Source: Nostoc sp. NOS(2021) (GTDB taxonomy: Bacteria > Cyanobacteriota > Cyanobacteriia > Cyanobacteriales > Nostocaceae). Taken from it: 60,382 nucleotides of DNA. Shown piece by piece: positions 25,997 through 33,983 of the stretch. Within the stretch, counting starts at the first letter, position 1. Each line of letters begins with the position of its first letter. Position numbers and translations under genes: made by a program. The notes beneath the pieces are model-generated. The model was not told the DNA's origin, did no database searches, and worked only from the letters and a program-made list of their open reading frames with translations. The DNA is taken from positions 1 to 60,382 of the forward strand of contig NZ_JABXKM010000126.1 of assembly GCF_017115025.1 (NCBI RefSeq). The letters are read 5' to 3'.

Positions 25997-26046
25997 TGGT
26001 TTTTGTTTTTGAACAGGAACAAACTAGGAAATTGGCTATTTATTTC

Positions 26047-26138
26047 AGGACTTACGCAAACAATAGCCGAAAAGAGTCATTTTCTGGTAGGGGCAATTCA
26101 TGAATTGCCCCTACAGCGTGTGGTTTTGCGTAAGTCCT
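26047..26138. mobile_element. Short MITE-like element with AGGACTTACGCAAA ends
   Basis: A 92-base segment bounded by AGGACTTACGCAAA and its inverse TTTGCGTAAGTCCT, a perfect 14-bp terminal inverted repeat. The centre is a further palindrome (gtaggggcaattc/gaattgcccctac). It lies between two minus-strand genes, contains no reading frame, and is flanked by tattt on both sides, which may be a target duplication. Confidence 0.75.
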
Positions 26139-26173
26139 AATATTTGAAAAAATTCTCTGCATCATGCCTTCAA

Positions 26174-27037
26174 CTATAGACCTTTGCTATGCAGCCAATT
26201 GATAAACAGGTCAGCGATCGCTAAGTTCCCGTGTTCAAGCATTTGCAGATGACCGTGGCCAGGGAGTCCAACTTCAGGAAGCCAAATAAAATCACCCCGG
26301 AAGTATTTTGCAGTTTCTGCATCTATCTCACGAGAATGGCGCGGGTCTTGGTCGCCCGTAATCACACATATGGGAATATCAAATAGTATCTGAGGGTCGC
26401 AAATATAAAGCCCTCGTCCTTCAACATTTCTGCGTTCGTTGCTAATCCGCGCACTCTCAGCGACCAAACTGCAAAAGTAATTTTCAAATGCCTGTTGCGG
26501 AAAAGTATCTGAGTTGGTGAAGTACTTTTTAGTATCTTCACGCGACTGGATACGTGGACGGTCTTCGGGAAAAGCCAAAGAAGAGTTTTTTGTGATAACT
26601 GGTAATAGATTGGCTGGTGGCCCTGGTGCAATGCCTATAATAGCTTTAACAAGTTTGGGATGAGTTTGTGCCGTCTGCCAACCAACGACACCAGACATAC
26701 TGTGGGTAAGAATCACAGCCGGGCCAATCTGTTGGAGTAGCGCGACTGTAGCATTGATTACCCGTTGATATGACATCACAGCCAAGTCTGGCACAAAGCC
26801 CGACCGACCATGCCCTGGCCAGTCAACAATATAGGTTGGGCAGCCTTTTTCTGCCAGATATGCTGCCCAACCTTGGCGATTATCAGGTGTTTTGACAAAG
26901 CAAGTACCTGTATGAAAGGCGCCATGTAAAAGCACAATAGGAACTGAATTTTGGTCTTGACTCGGCCGGTAATATTGAACGTACATTTGGTACGGAATAG
27001 CACCAACAAAGAATTCTGTTTCAGTGTATGAATTCAT
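26174..27037 (-). CDS. Alpha/beta hydrolase
   Basis: A 287-residue alpha/beta hydrolase with intact catalytic features: the oxyanion motif VLLHGAFHTGTCFV, the nucleophile elbow ILTHSMSGVVG (serine in SMSG), Asp in ITGDQDPRHS and the histidine in GLPGHGHLQMLEHG. It probably hydrolyses an ester, but the substrate is unknown. No signal peptide is present, so it is likely cytosolic. It is monocistronic as far as can be seen, with a MITE-like element just downstream. Confidence 0.88.
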   Translation of the reverse strand: MNSYTETEFFVGAIPYQMYVQYYRPSQDQNSVPIVLLHGAFHTGTCFVKTPDNRQGWAAYLAEKGCPTYIVDWPGHGRSGFVPDLAVMSYQRVINATVALLQQIGPAVILTHSMSGVVGWQTAQTHPKLVKAIIGIAPGPPANLLPVITKNSSLAFPEDRPRIQSREDTKKYFTNSDTFPQQAFENYFCSLVAESARISNERRNVEGRGLYICDPQILFDIPICVITGDQDPRHSREIDAETAKYFRGDFIWLPEVGLPGHGHLQMLEHGNLAIADLFINWLHSKGL

Positions 27038-27458
27038 TTTGAGAAAAGACTTAAATCTTTACAGCAATGTTCATTCTTCACTCGCTACAAAAAACTATTA
27101 ACTGAAATTTTGAACAGTTACTCTCGTCCAATTATATCATAGTCATGGGAAGACAATCTGCTGAAATCAGCTTCTAATCTACCTTTCAAGCACCTCTGTT
27201 CTGGATGGATTTAAGAGCGATGCCGAAGGCGGGCTGCGCCTACGCGTTTAAGTTTCTCTAATGGTTATTTGTGGAGATTGAGGAGAAACGAACCACAGAG
27301 GCGCAGAGAACACTGAGGAAGAGAGAAGAGGTGCGGCAGGTTTTTAAACAGTAAAAGCCCTTCGATAAGTTTACCAAAGGGCTAAAAATAATATTTGTCC
27401 CAGAGGTCTTGTGCAAAGTTTAAATTTAATCTTGCACAACTCTTGTAATCAAATAAAT
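27038..27458. other. Intergenic region with a small hairpin
   Basis: No gene is supported here. The stretch includes a repeat-like segment at 27212-27250 (gcgatgccgaaggcgggctgc) and a hairpin at 27356-27383 (AGCCCTT/AAGGGCT) that could end the minus-strand transcript of the broken gene at 27459-27815. Confidence 0.5.
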
Positions 27459-27815
27459 TCAAGGGTTTGGTTCACTGTGGTTAAGAGTTTTCCATGCGCT
27501 GTATCCAACATAGCCAACTGTTGCTGTTGCGGCTAATGGAAGTAATACCGGAGCTGCTACAGCTCATCCAACCGCAGTTAAAGTTCCAATCGCTGCCCCT
27601 GCTACGGCTGAACCAACCGCAGTCCCAGCCCCTGCGAGAACTGCCGCATGTCCCGTAGCCATCAGCGTTACCGCGCTGCCCGAAAACACTCCCGCAGCAA
27701 ATGCCGCAAGATTTCCACAGTCACTGCCTGACTCACAGTTGAAAATTATCACATTTCCTGTTGCTGCCTGAGCCGGAGCAGGTGAAATCGTTAGAGCGCT
27801 ACTCAAATTAACCAA
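27459..27815 (-). pseudogene. Gly/Ala-rich exported protein interrupted by in-frame TGA
   Basis: Read through a TGA at 27564-27566, this is one continuous 118-codon frame. It starts with a signal-peptide end (SPAPAQA at about 11-17), then NVIIFNCESGSDCG, then a hydrophobic Gly/Ala-rich region reaching LTAVG at residue 83. After the stop the same frame continues with AVAAPVLLPLAATATVGYVG and ends SEPNP before a TGA at 27459. The start is also weak: only TTG 27815 is available after an upstream in-frame stop, so the signal-peptide n-region seems lost. The family is unknown. It lies directly downstream of hicBA. A point-mutated pseudogene is most likely; sequencing error remains possible. Confidence 0.6.
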
Positions 27816-27843
27816 GCTTATTTAGATAAAATTCAAACTGTGA

Positions 27844-28056
27844 TCACAAATCTTCAGGTGTTAAACCTGTCACTTTGGCAATTCTTGCTAACATCCGAGG
27901 CCCAATCTCTTGACCATCGTGAAAGGCAAACACAAAATCAGCCCAATCAGGGCGTGTCAGAATTTTATGCGAACCTGACTGGCGTTTAATCTCCCAACCA
28001 ATACGCAGCAAAGCAGCTAGGACACGCTTTGCTTTTGTGCTAGACCACTCACTCAT
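27844..28056 (-). CDS. hicA: HicA-family mRNA interferase toxin
   Basis: A 70-residue HicA toxin. The double-stranded-RNA-binding-like fold is marked by LLRIGWEIKRQSGSHKILTR, where the serine-histidine pair carries the catalytic His, and by a closing IGPRMLARIAKVTGL. HicA cleaves mRNA when free of HicB. The start ATG overlaps the hicB stop as ATGA, giving translational coupling. The order here is antitoxin first. Confidence 0.92.
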   Translation of the reverse strand: MSEWSSTKAKRVLAALLRIGWEIKRQSGSHKILTRPDWADFVFAFHDGQEIGPRMLARIAKVTGLTPEDL

Positions 28057-28259
28057 GCTGCGGCAAATGAAACGCTGACTAGCTCTGGAGTTACTTCTCC
28101 ATGTTCCAGCTTATCTGCTAATACACGCAGAGCTAATGCTTGAACTCTAGCAACTGCTTCTTCTCGTGTCTGTCCATAAGCCAGTACACCAGAAAAACCA
28201 ATCACTTCAGCTAAAAAGCGTCCATCCTCTTCTTGTTCAATTTCTATCGTGAAGTTCAT
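28053..28259 (-). CDS. hicB: HicB-family antitoxin
   Basis: A 68-residue HicB antitoxin of the short form: an N-terminal HicB-like domain (IEIEQEEDGRFLAEVIGFSGV, YGQTREEAVARVQALAL) with no separate DNA-binding C-terminus visible. It neutralises HicA by binding. The gene is divergent from the bciB gene; about 55 bases separate the two starts and must hold both promoters. Confidence 0.9.
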   Translation of the reverse strand: MNFTIEIEQEEDGRFLAEVIGFSGVLAYGQTREEAVARVQALALRVLADKLEHGEVTPELVSVSFAAA

Positions 28260-28314
28260 AGCCAGTGAAGGTATTGTAATAAAAGCGATTCCTGAAATAA
28301 AACAAAAAATTTAT

Positions 28315-29514
28315 ATGACCTCAGTTGATTCTAGCAAGCACAAAAAAGCCAGAGCTATCAAACCTACCAGCCGCCGCCCTGCTAAAGAACTCTGTAGCGA
28401 GTGCGGACTATGCGATACATACTATATTCACTATGTCAAGGAAGCCTGCGCTTTTATTAATCAGCAAATAGGCGAACTTGAAACAGAAACGCACACGCGA
28501 TCGCGCCATCTCGAAAACCCTGATGAACTCTATTTTGGTGTTCACCAAGACATGATAGCGGCGCGGAAACAGCAACCAATCGAAGGCGCACAATGGACGG
28601 GTATTGTTAGCAGCATTGCCATTGAAATGCTCAATCGCGGCTTAGTTGAAGGTGTCGTCTGCGTGCAAAACACCAAAGAAGACCGCTTTCAACCCATGCC
28701 CATCATCGCCCGGACTCCAGAAGAAATACTAGCAGCACGGGTAAATAAACCAACACTTTCCCCGAACCTTTCCGTATTGGAACAGGTGGAAAAATCGGGG
28801 ATGAAACGGCTATTAGTGATTGGTGTTGGTTGCCAAATTCAGGCATTACGAGCAGTAGAAAAACAACTTGGCTTAGAAAAGCTGTATGTTTTGGGTACGC
28901 CCTGCGTAGATAATGTTAACCGCGCCGGACTGCAAAAATTCTTAGAAACCACCAGCCGATCGCCTGAGACAGTCGTGCATTACGAATTCATGCAAGACTT
29001 CCGGGTTCACTTCAAACATGAGGATGGCTCATCTGAAACTGTGCCTTTCTTTGGCTTGAAGACCAACAAACTCAAAGATGTCTTTGCCCCATCTTGTATG
29101 AGTTGCTTTGATTACGTCAACTCCCTAGCCGATTTAGTTGTTGGCTACATGGGCGCACCCTTCGGCTGGCAATGGATTGTAGTTAGAAATGACACTGGTA
29201 AGGAAATGCTGGATTTGGTGAAAGACCAGTTAGACACCCAACCAGTGATGTCTAAAGGCAACCGTAAAGAAGCTGTACAGCAAAGTATTCCCGCTTACGA
29301 TAAAGGCGTTACCCTACCGATGTGGGCAGCAAAACTCATGGGTGTGGTCATCGAAAAAATCGGCCCCAAGGGTTTAGAATATGCGCGGTTTTCGATTGAT
29401 TCTCACTTTACTCGGAATTACTTATATGTGAAGCGGAATCATCCAGAGAAATTAGAAGCCCACGTTCCAGAGTTTGCCAAGCGTATTGTTGGGCAATATA
29501 AATTACCAGAATAG
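28315..29514 (+). CDS. bciB: Ferredoxin-dependent divinyl (proto)chlorophyllide 8-vinyl reductase BciB
   Basis: A 399-residue iron-sulfur flavoprotein of the FrhB/FdhB family matching the cyanobacterial Slr1923/BciB branch, which reduces the 8-vinyl group in chlorophyll synthesis. Iron-sulfur ligands include the N-terminal set ELCSECGLCDTYY with Cys27, Cys30 and Cys33, and a later CMSCFDYVNSLADLVVGY. The flavin/substrate region includes VIGVGCQIQALRAVE and LGTPCVDNVNRAG. ATG 28315 is preferred over a codon at 28249 because that frame overlaps the hicB start and has no family similarity. A terminator follows at 29543. Confidence 0.92.
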   Translation: MTSVDSSKHKKARAIKPTSRRPAKELCSECGLCDTYYIHYVKEACAFINQQIGELETETHTRSRHLENPDELYFGVHQDMIAARKQQPIEGAQWTGIVSSIAIEMLNRGLVEGVVCVQNTKEDRFQPMPIIARTPEEILAARVNKPTLSPNLSVLEQVEKSGMKRLLVIGVGCQIQALRAVEKQLGLEKLYVLGTPCVDNVNRAGLQKFLETTSRSPETVVHYEFMQDFRVHFKHEDGSSETVPFFGLKTNKLKDVFAPSCMSCFDYVNSLADLVVGYMGAPFGWQWIVVRNDTGKEMLDLVKDQLDTQPVMSKGNRKEAVQQSIPAYDKGVTLPMWAAKLMGVVIEKIGPKGLEYARFSIDSHFTRNYLYVKRNHPEKLEAHVPEFAKRIVGQYKLPE

Positions 29515-29542
29515 TGTTTCGCGTTTGTGTGAAATATATCTG

Positions 29543-29566
29543 AGCCTGCAAAAGCAGGCTTTTTTG
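29543..29566 (+). terminator. Rho-independent terminator after bciB
   Basis: A 7-bp stem AGCCTGC/GCAGGCT with an AAAA loop is followed by TTTTTT. It ends the bciB transcript about 30 bases after its stop. Confidence 0.9.
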
Positions 29567-29649
29567 TCTAGTAGCAGACTTATATACTAAATAGTAAAAG
29601 CTTGTTTGTAATTTTCTGCTGAGGGACAGGACTTAATATTTAGTAATTA

Positions 29650-30018
29650 TTAAGACTGCTGAGAAGCTAATCGCTTACGGGCTAGAGTAACTGCTTTGAC
29701 ATTCTCGGTAATTATAGCTACTTGACCACATAATCCAACTAGATTACCTATTCCTTGCGTTTTTCCACTAGCTTTACCTTCGTATGAAACTATACCTACT
29801 ATAAAAGCAGTGACAAATATATATCCAAAAATTTTTAGATTATTTACTCCTCTGTTGAGATAAATCATGCAAGCAAGGGGAAGAAAAAATGTTAACACAC
29901 CAGCAACGATAGGGCTTTTTTGTGCTAGTTCTTCAGTTCTGCTTATATCTCTTTTAGTGGGGAGGAAAGGATTCCAAGGAGAATTTGGGGTTTGATTTTG
30001 ATTAAAGTCAGTTGTCAT
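29650..30018 (-). CDS. Small membrane protein, TM2-like
   Basis: A 122-residue protein: a polar N-terminal 35 residues, then two hydrophobic helices (about 36-54, SPIVAGVLTFFLPLACMIYL, and about 62-80, IFGYIFVTAFIVGIVSYEG) separated by NRGVNNLKI, and a helical Arg/Lys-rich tail. The layout resembles TM2-type proteins but the usual glycine pattern is not complete, so the family assignment is uncertain. It is a single gene with its own upstream spacer. Confidence 0.6.
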   Translation of the reverse strand: MTTDFNQNQTPNSPWNPFLPTKRDISRTEELAQKSPIVAGVLTFFLPLACMIYLNRGVNNLKIFGYIFVTAFIVGIVSYEGKASGKTQGIGNLVGLCGQVAIITENVKAVTLARKRLASQQS

Positions 30019-30283
30019 TTTTTTTGTTAATACTTTTAACAGGCAAATAGCTAGCTTGCATACCTCAATAATTCAACAGAAACATCATTCTTGGCTTCAG
30101 AGTCAACACGGTTTTTATTTACAAGTTTTTGTAATATAGAAAGTGAAATTACTGAGGAGGAAGTCTGAAAAGTATAAGATGTAATGTTGAACGAAGGAAG
30201 CTATAGGGCAAAATCTTCTTAAGCCTCTCCCACAGCTTTGATCGCCGCCTCTGCGATCGCTAACCTCTCCCCCGATTCTCTAC

Positions 30284-32242
30284 TCAGTTGTAACTACTAG
30301 CTTGACGAGTAAACATCAAGTGATACTGTCCGCCTAGTGCCATGAGTTCGTCATGAGTGCCTACCTCGATAATTTGACCGTGTTCTAATACTACTACTCG
30401 GTCTGCTAGTTTTGCCAAGGCGAGGCGATGGCTGACTACAACGGCTATTCTCCCCTTCGCCAAGCTGTGCAAAATGTTGTAAATCTCATGTTCTGTTTTC
30501 GGATCAAGGTTCGCTGTTGGCTCGTCAAGTATGACTAGTTCGGCTGGAGACAGTCGCAACAAAGCACGAGCGATCGCTAATCTTTGCCATTGTCCCCCTG
30601 ATAAATCAATACCACCTTCTAGCTGTTTGCCTAAAAGGGTTTCTAAACCGTGATCTAGCTTCTCAATTACTCCAACCAAACCAGCCTCGCCGATCACCGA
30701 AGCGATCGCCTCGTCATCCTGCATTTTCGCTAAATCCCCAAAAGCAACATTCTCCCGCACGGTAGTTGGAAAGCGAGCGTAATCTTGCATAACTACATCA
30801 ATCCGCGATCGCAAATCTTCTAATGGGAGCGATCGCAAATCCTGCCCATTCCAAATAATCGCACCTTGGTTAGGATCATAGAGGCGACACAATAACTTTG
30901 CTAATGTAGTCTTACCAGCACCATTCTCACCCACTAATACAATCATCTCGTTGGGGTGAATCGTCAGGTTGATGTTTTTCAGGATTGAGCGTGGTTTACC
31001 GCCGTAGACATCGCTGTTGGGATAGCTAAACGACAGATTTTCGATGTAAATACCTGTCTGCGATGCTTCATAATCAGTTGCATTTAGACCTGATAAAACT
31101 TGCTGATGATTCCCATTTTTTTCAAAGTTCCGATTATTAACAGCCGATTCCCTAACTCCTCCCGATACCTTTGTTACTGACTTTGATTGCAACTCTAGAT
31201 GAGAACGGGATAACTGCGGCTCTAACTCCAAAAGCTGGAAAATAGGTGTCGTTGCCAGTGCAATATTATACAACTCTGACCCGCCAGACATCAGATTCTC
31301 CAAACTCCGATGCACTTGCAAAATTACCCCGGTGTAAAGCGCCAAATCCCCCAAAGTATGGGTTCCACCGATCACTCCCTGGACTACGTATATATATGGT
31401 AACGCCAAACCTAAACCACTCAATAAAGACCAGCCAATAACGGCTGTTGTCCCCCGACGGCGGATTTGTTCCATTGCCCGAAAAATAGTCCGGTAAAGTC
31501 CGTGCCAGCGTTCTAATAGTAAGGTTTGCAAGCTAAACAAGCGTATTTCTTTGGCGTATGTCTCCCCGGTTAAAACCGTTTTGTATAAATTCATTTCACG
31601 AAGAACACTCGCTTGGGTTCTTTCTACTCCCCAAACTTGCTTACGGTATTTGATCTGCACATACATCACAGGGGTAATGCAGCTAAACAAAATTAGGGGT
31701 ACCCACCAAGCAAGAGACACCAAAAGCAGTATGGCTGGAATGAAGATAAAAACTCCCTCTAACATCGTCACAAGCCTCATACAAAGCTCTGGTAGTCGTT
31801 GCACTCCCTTTTCGGTCAACTGCACCAAATTGAGCAAATCGGGTGTTTCAAACAGAGCAATATCTTCAAAAGTGGCAATCTTTTCAATCACCTGTCCTTG
31901 GACAAAACCGGAAATGCGATCACGCAGAGAAGTATATACAAAGGGATTGATGTTTGCGATCGCATCACTTACCAAATTCACTAGCAGGGAACCTGCAATA
32001 CTGGAGAGTAGCAGTGGTTGGGAAAGTATCAGGGCGATCGCATTCTCCGTTGTCCCGATGCTCAATAAGCGGGTAATTTCATCAATGATCACCTTGTTGA
32101 GCCAAATGGCGATCGCTGGGCCTGCACCACCCACTAATGCCAGAATTGTCACATAGCGTAGCTCCTTTGGAACTACCTGCATCACTGTTGCCACACTGCG
32201 GCGAAATGCTTGGAATGGAGAAATTTCAATTATTTGCATCAT
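30284..32242 (-). CDS. ABC transporter, fused permease and ATPase
   Basis: A 652-residue half-transporter exporting an unknown substrate. About six membrane helices fill residues 25-340. A variable linker (about 345-395) is followed by an ATP-binding domain with Walker A GENGAGKTTLAKLL, signature LSGGQWQRLAIARALL, Walker B LVILDEPTANLDP and the H-loop VSHRLALAKL. Such proteins work as homodimers. No peptidase or accessory gene lies nearby to suggest a bacteriocin or polysaccharide cargo. Either of two adjacent ATGs (32242 or 32239) could start translation. Confidence 0.93.
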   Translation of the reverse strand: MMQIIEISPFQAFRRSVATVMQVVPKELRYVTILALVGGAGPAIAIWLNKVIIDEITRLLSIGTTENAIALILSQPLLLSSIAGSLLVNLVSDAIANINPFVYTSLRDRISGFVQGQVIEKIATFEDIALFETPDLLNLVQLTEKGVQRLPELCMRLVTMLEGVFIFIPAILLLVSLAWWVPLILFSCITPVMYVQIKYRKQVWGVERTQASVLREMNLYKTVLTGETYAKEIRLFSLQTLLLERWHGLYRTIFRAMEQIRRRGTTAVIGWSLLSGLGLALPYIYVVQGVIGGTHTLGDLALYTGVILQVHRSLENLMSGGSELYNIALATTPIFQLLELEPQLSRSHLELQSKSVTKVSGGVRESAVNNRNFEKNGNHQQVLSGLNATDYEASQTGIYIENLSFSYPNSDVYGGKPRSILKNINLTIHPNEMIVLVGENGAGKTTLAKLLCRLYDPNQGAIIWNGQDLRSLPLEDLRSRIDVVMQDYARFPTTVRENVAFGDLAKMQDDEAIASVIGEAGLVGVIEKLDHGLETLLGKQLEGGIDLSGGQWQRLAIARALLRLSPAELVILDEPTANLDPKTEHEIYNILHSLAKGRIAVVVSHRLALAKLADRVVVLEHGQIIEVGTHDELMALGGQYHLMFTRQASSYN

Positions 32243-32458
32243 GTTTCAAAGTAGCAAATATAGCAAAATTCTCACTCAGACGTTGTGATCTCAATTTATA
32301 TTTTGTAGCGGTTTTCGACTCAGATCGTGTGATTTAGGATTGCGATATAATTCTCCTCTTCATCACTTCAAACAGGGGTAAGGGGTCAGGTTAAACTAGA
32401 TAAATTAGCGCGTGTACGCACTATAATTGAACTGCAAGGCAGCTGCACGCAGAGAAAC

Positions 32459-32689
32459 ATGGAAAAACTTGATCGCATCACGCTTAATCCTAATATTTGC
32501 TTGGGGCAACCGACAATTCGGGGTATGCGAATCACTGTTAGTGTCATCCTCAAGATGCTAGCAAATAGTAAGTCCGTGGCAGAGGTATTACAAGCCTATC
32601 CAGAACTAGAAGCTGAAGATATTCAACAGGCACTCAAATACGCCGCTTGGGTTGTTTCCGATCAAATTCAGATAGTCCCAACTGCTTGA
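32459..32689 (+). CDS. DUF433 protein, probable antitoxin
   Basis: A 76-residue DUF433 protein with the usual ITLNPNICLGQPTIRGMRITV opening and the closing AYPELEAEDIQQALKYA. DUF433 proteins carry a winged-helix-like domain and commonly form a two-gene cassette with a PIN-like protein, as here. I infer the antitoxin role. The stop overlaps the ribosome binding site of the next gene. Confidence 0.88.
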   Translation: MEKLDRITLNPNICLGQPTIRGMRITVSVILKMLANSKSVAEVLQAYPELEAEDIQQALKYAAWVVSDQIQIVPTA

Positions 32690-32698
32690 GGAACACCT

Positions 32699-33073
32699 GT
32701 GACTGATATCAGGCTACTAGCAGACATGAACATTTCACCTCAGACTGTAGCTGTGTTGCAAGGGGAAGGATGGGATATTATTCGAGTCTCTGATGTTTTG
32801 CCTGCAACTACATCCGATTTGGAAATCTTAGAATTTGCCCGCCAGGAAAATAGAGTTGTTGTAACTCAAGATTTAGACTTTTCTATGCTGCTAGCCTTGG
32901 GAGGTTACAATCAACCAAGCTTAGTCACCTTGAGATTATCATTAACTGACACAGATATCATTACTAAAAGGCTCATGAACACAATTCCTCAAGTAGAACA
33001 AATACTTAGGGAAGGTGGTGCTGTGACTATAGAAGATACTGCTGTACGTACCCGTAGATTGCCGATGAGGTAA
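32699..33073 (+). CDS. DUF5615 PIN-like protein, probable toxin
   Basis: A 124-residue PIN-like nuclease-fold protein of the DUF5615 family. Conserved acidic residues appear at the strand ends: LLADMNISP, then DVLPATTSDLEILEFA, and VVTQDLDFSMLL. These positions are expected to bind metal and cleave RNA. It starts with GTG; a GAGGA ribosome binding site overlaps the stop region of the upstream DUF433 gene, so the two are co-expressed. The toxin role is inferred from family and order. Confidence 0.85.
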   Translation: MTDIRLLADMNISPQTVAVLQGEGWDIIRVSDVLPATTSDLEILEFARQENRVVVTQDLDFSMLLALGGYNQPSLVTLRLSLTDTDIITKRLMNTIPQVEQILREGGAVTIEDTAVRTRRLPMR

Positions 33074-33144
33074 TTTGTAGTTACAGCAGCGGACATCCTG
33101 GTTAGGACAAGTCTGGTATGGATAGCTGTGACAGCAGATCTCAA

Positions 33145-33299
33145 CTCATATCTTGCACCAGGCGACTAGAAGTCGCGGCTACACGAGACTTTACCTGCCT
33201 CCGCAGGTTGAAAAGCCTTGATTTGCGTTAGTCCGCGTAGGCGGACTTCGTTTGTATAGCCGCGATTTCTAATCGCTAGGGCTAGGTGCAAGATGTGAG
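33145..33299. mobile_element. MITE-like element with CTCATATCTTGCACC ends
   Basis: A 155-base non-coding element with terminal inverted repeats CTCATATCTTGCACC and GGTGCAAGATGTGAG, differing at one position. A 27-base interior block (33169-33195) recurs in inverse orientation at 42225-42251. The left end is repeated exactly at 60328-60343. The family therefore has at least three related sequences in this window. Confidence 0.82.
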
Positions 33300-33315
33300 T
33301 CAACGAAACCTAAAC

Positions 33316-33924
33316 TTAAGTTGATTGTGACTGAATCATCCACACCAAAATACCTAAGACTTGCTCTACTGGCGGGATTAAATATTCAGTTAAATCAATA
33401 GTTACAGTGCTGTCCTCCAACTTGAGGAAAGTCCATAAATTACCACTAGTAACACTACCGTAGATAGTAGCAATAGGTTTTTCGTATTTGGCATTAAACC
33501 TTTGGGCGGCGATCATTTCTGCGATACATTGTCCCAAACCACCTTTAAGATTTTCCTTTTTGGCTTCCACTATCACCACTGCTGGGGCTTCAATAAATAA
33601 CTGTTCTGGTGAAAGGCTAATCAGAAAGTCGCAAAATCCCGCCAGTCCAACTTCTGGTTCAACATTAAATTCTTCTCCAGAAAAGAAACTGATTTGTCTG
33701 TTGAGAATTTTTCTGACTTCAAACAATATTGGGCTGATAATCAATTCTGATCTAGCTTTCTCAGAACCCATTGCAATTGCTAGCTGGATACTTTCTGCTA
33801 AAAAATCAGCCAGTAGGGGACTAGGTGAAATTGGTTCTATAGGAGGTAAAAATCGCCCACCTTCTACCAAGGTGAGATTAAAGTCTTGTTTTACTTTTCT
33901 TAAAGAAAACTCTCTATAGGACAT
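33316..33924 (-). CDS. Orphan PD-(D/E)XK nuclease-fold protein
   Basis: A 202-residue protein whose core matches the PD-(D/E)XK nuclease fold: a first helix with SEKARSELI, Asp99 in GLAGFCDFLIS, E120-A-K122 in AVVIVEAKKENL, then GGLGQCIAEMIAAQRF with Gln132 in the following helix. The set of D, ExK and Q is complete. No methyltransferase or helicase adjoins it, so it is an orphan in this context. Cyanobacteria have many such proteins of unknown role. It could be a restriction-like nuclease, repair protein or a non-catalytic derivative. Confidence 0.75.
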   Translation of the reverse strand: MSYREFSLRKVKQDFNLTLVEGGRFLPPIEPISPSPLLADFLAESIQLAIAMGSEKARSELIISPILFEVRKILNRQISFFSGEEFNVEPEVGLAGFCDFLISLSPEQLFIEAPAVVIVEAKKENLKGGLGQCIAEMIAAQRFNAKYEKPIATIYGSVTSGNLWTFLKLEDSTVTIDLTEYLIPPVEQVLGILVWMIQSQST

Positions 33925-33949
33925 TAAGTTAAGTGTCTTTTAGTGACAT

Positions 33950-33972
33950 CCCCTCTCCAATTCGGAGAGGGG
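33950..33972. repeat. CCCCTCTCC/GGAGAGGGG palindrome
   Basis: A 9-bp stem palindrome between the Ycf45-like gene and the nuclease-fold gene, of the kind also seen at 10-32 and 45603-45627. It may terminate the upstream minus-strand gene. Confidence 0.7.
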
Positions 33973-33983
33973 TTGGGGTGAGG

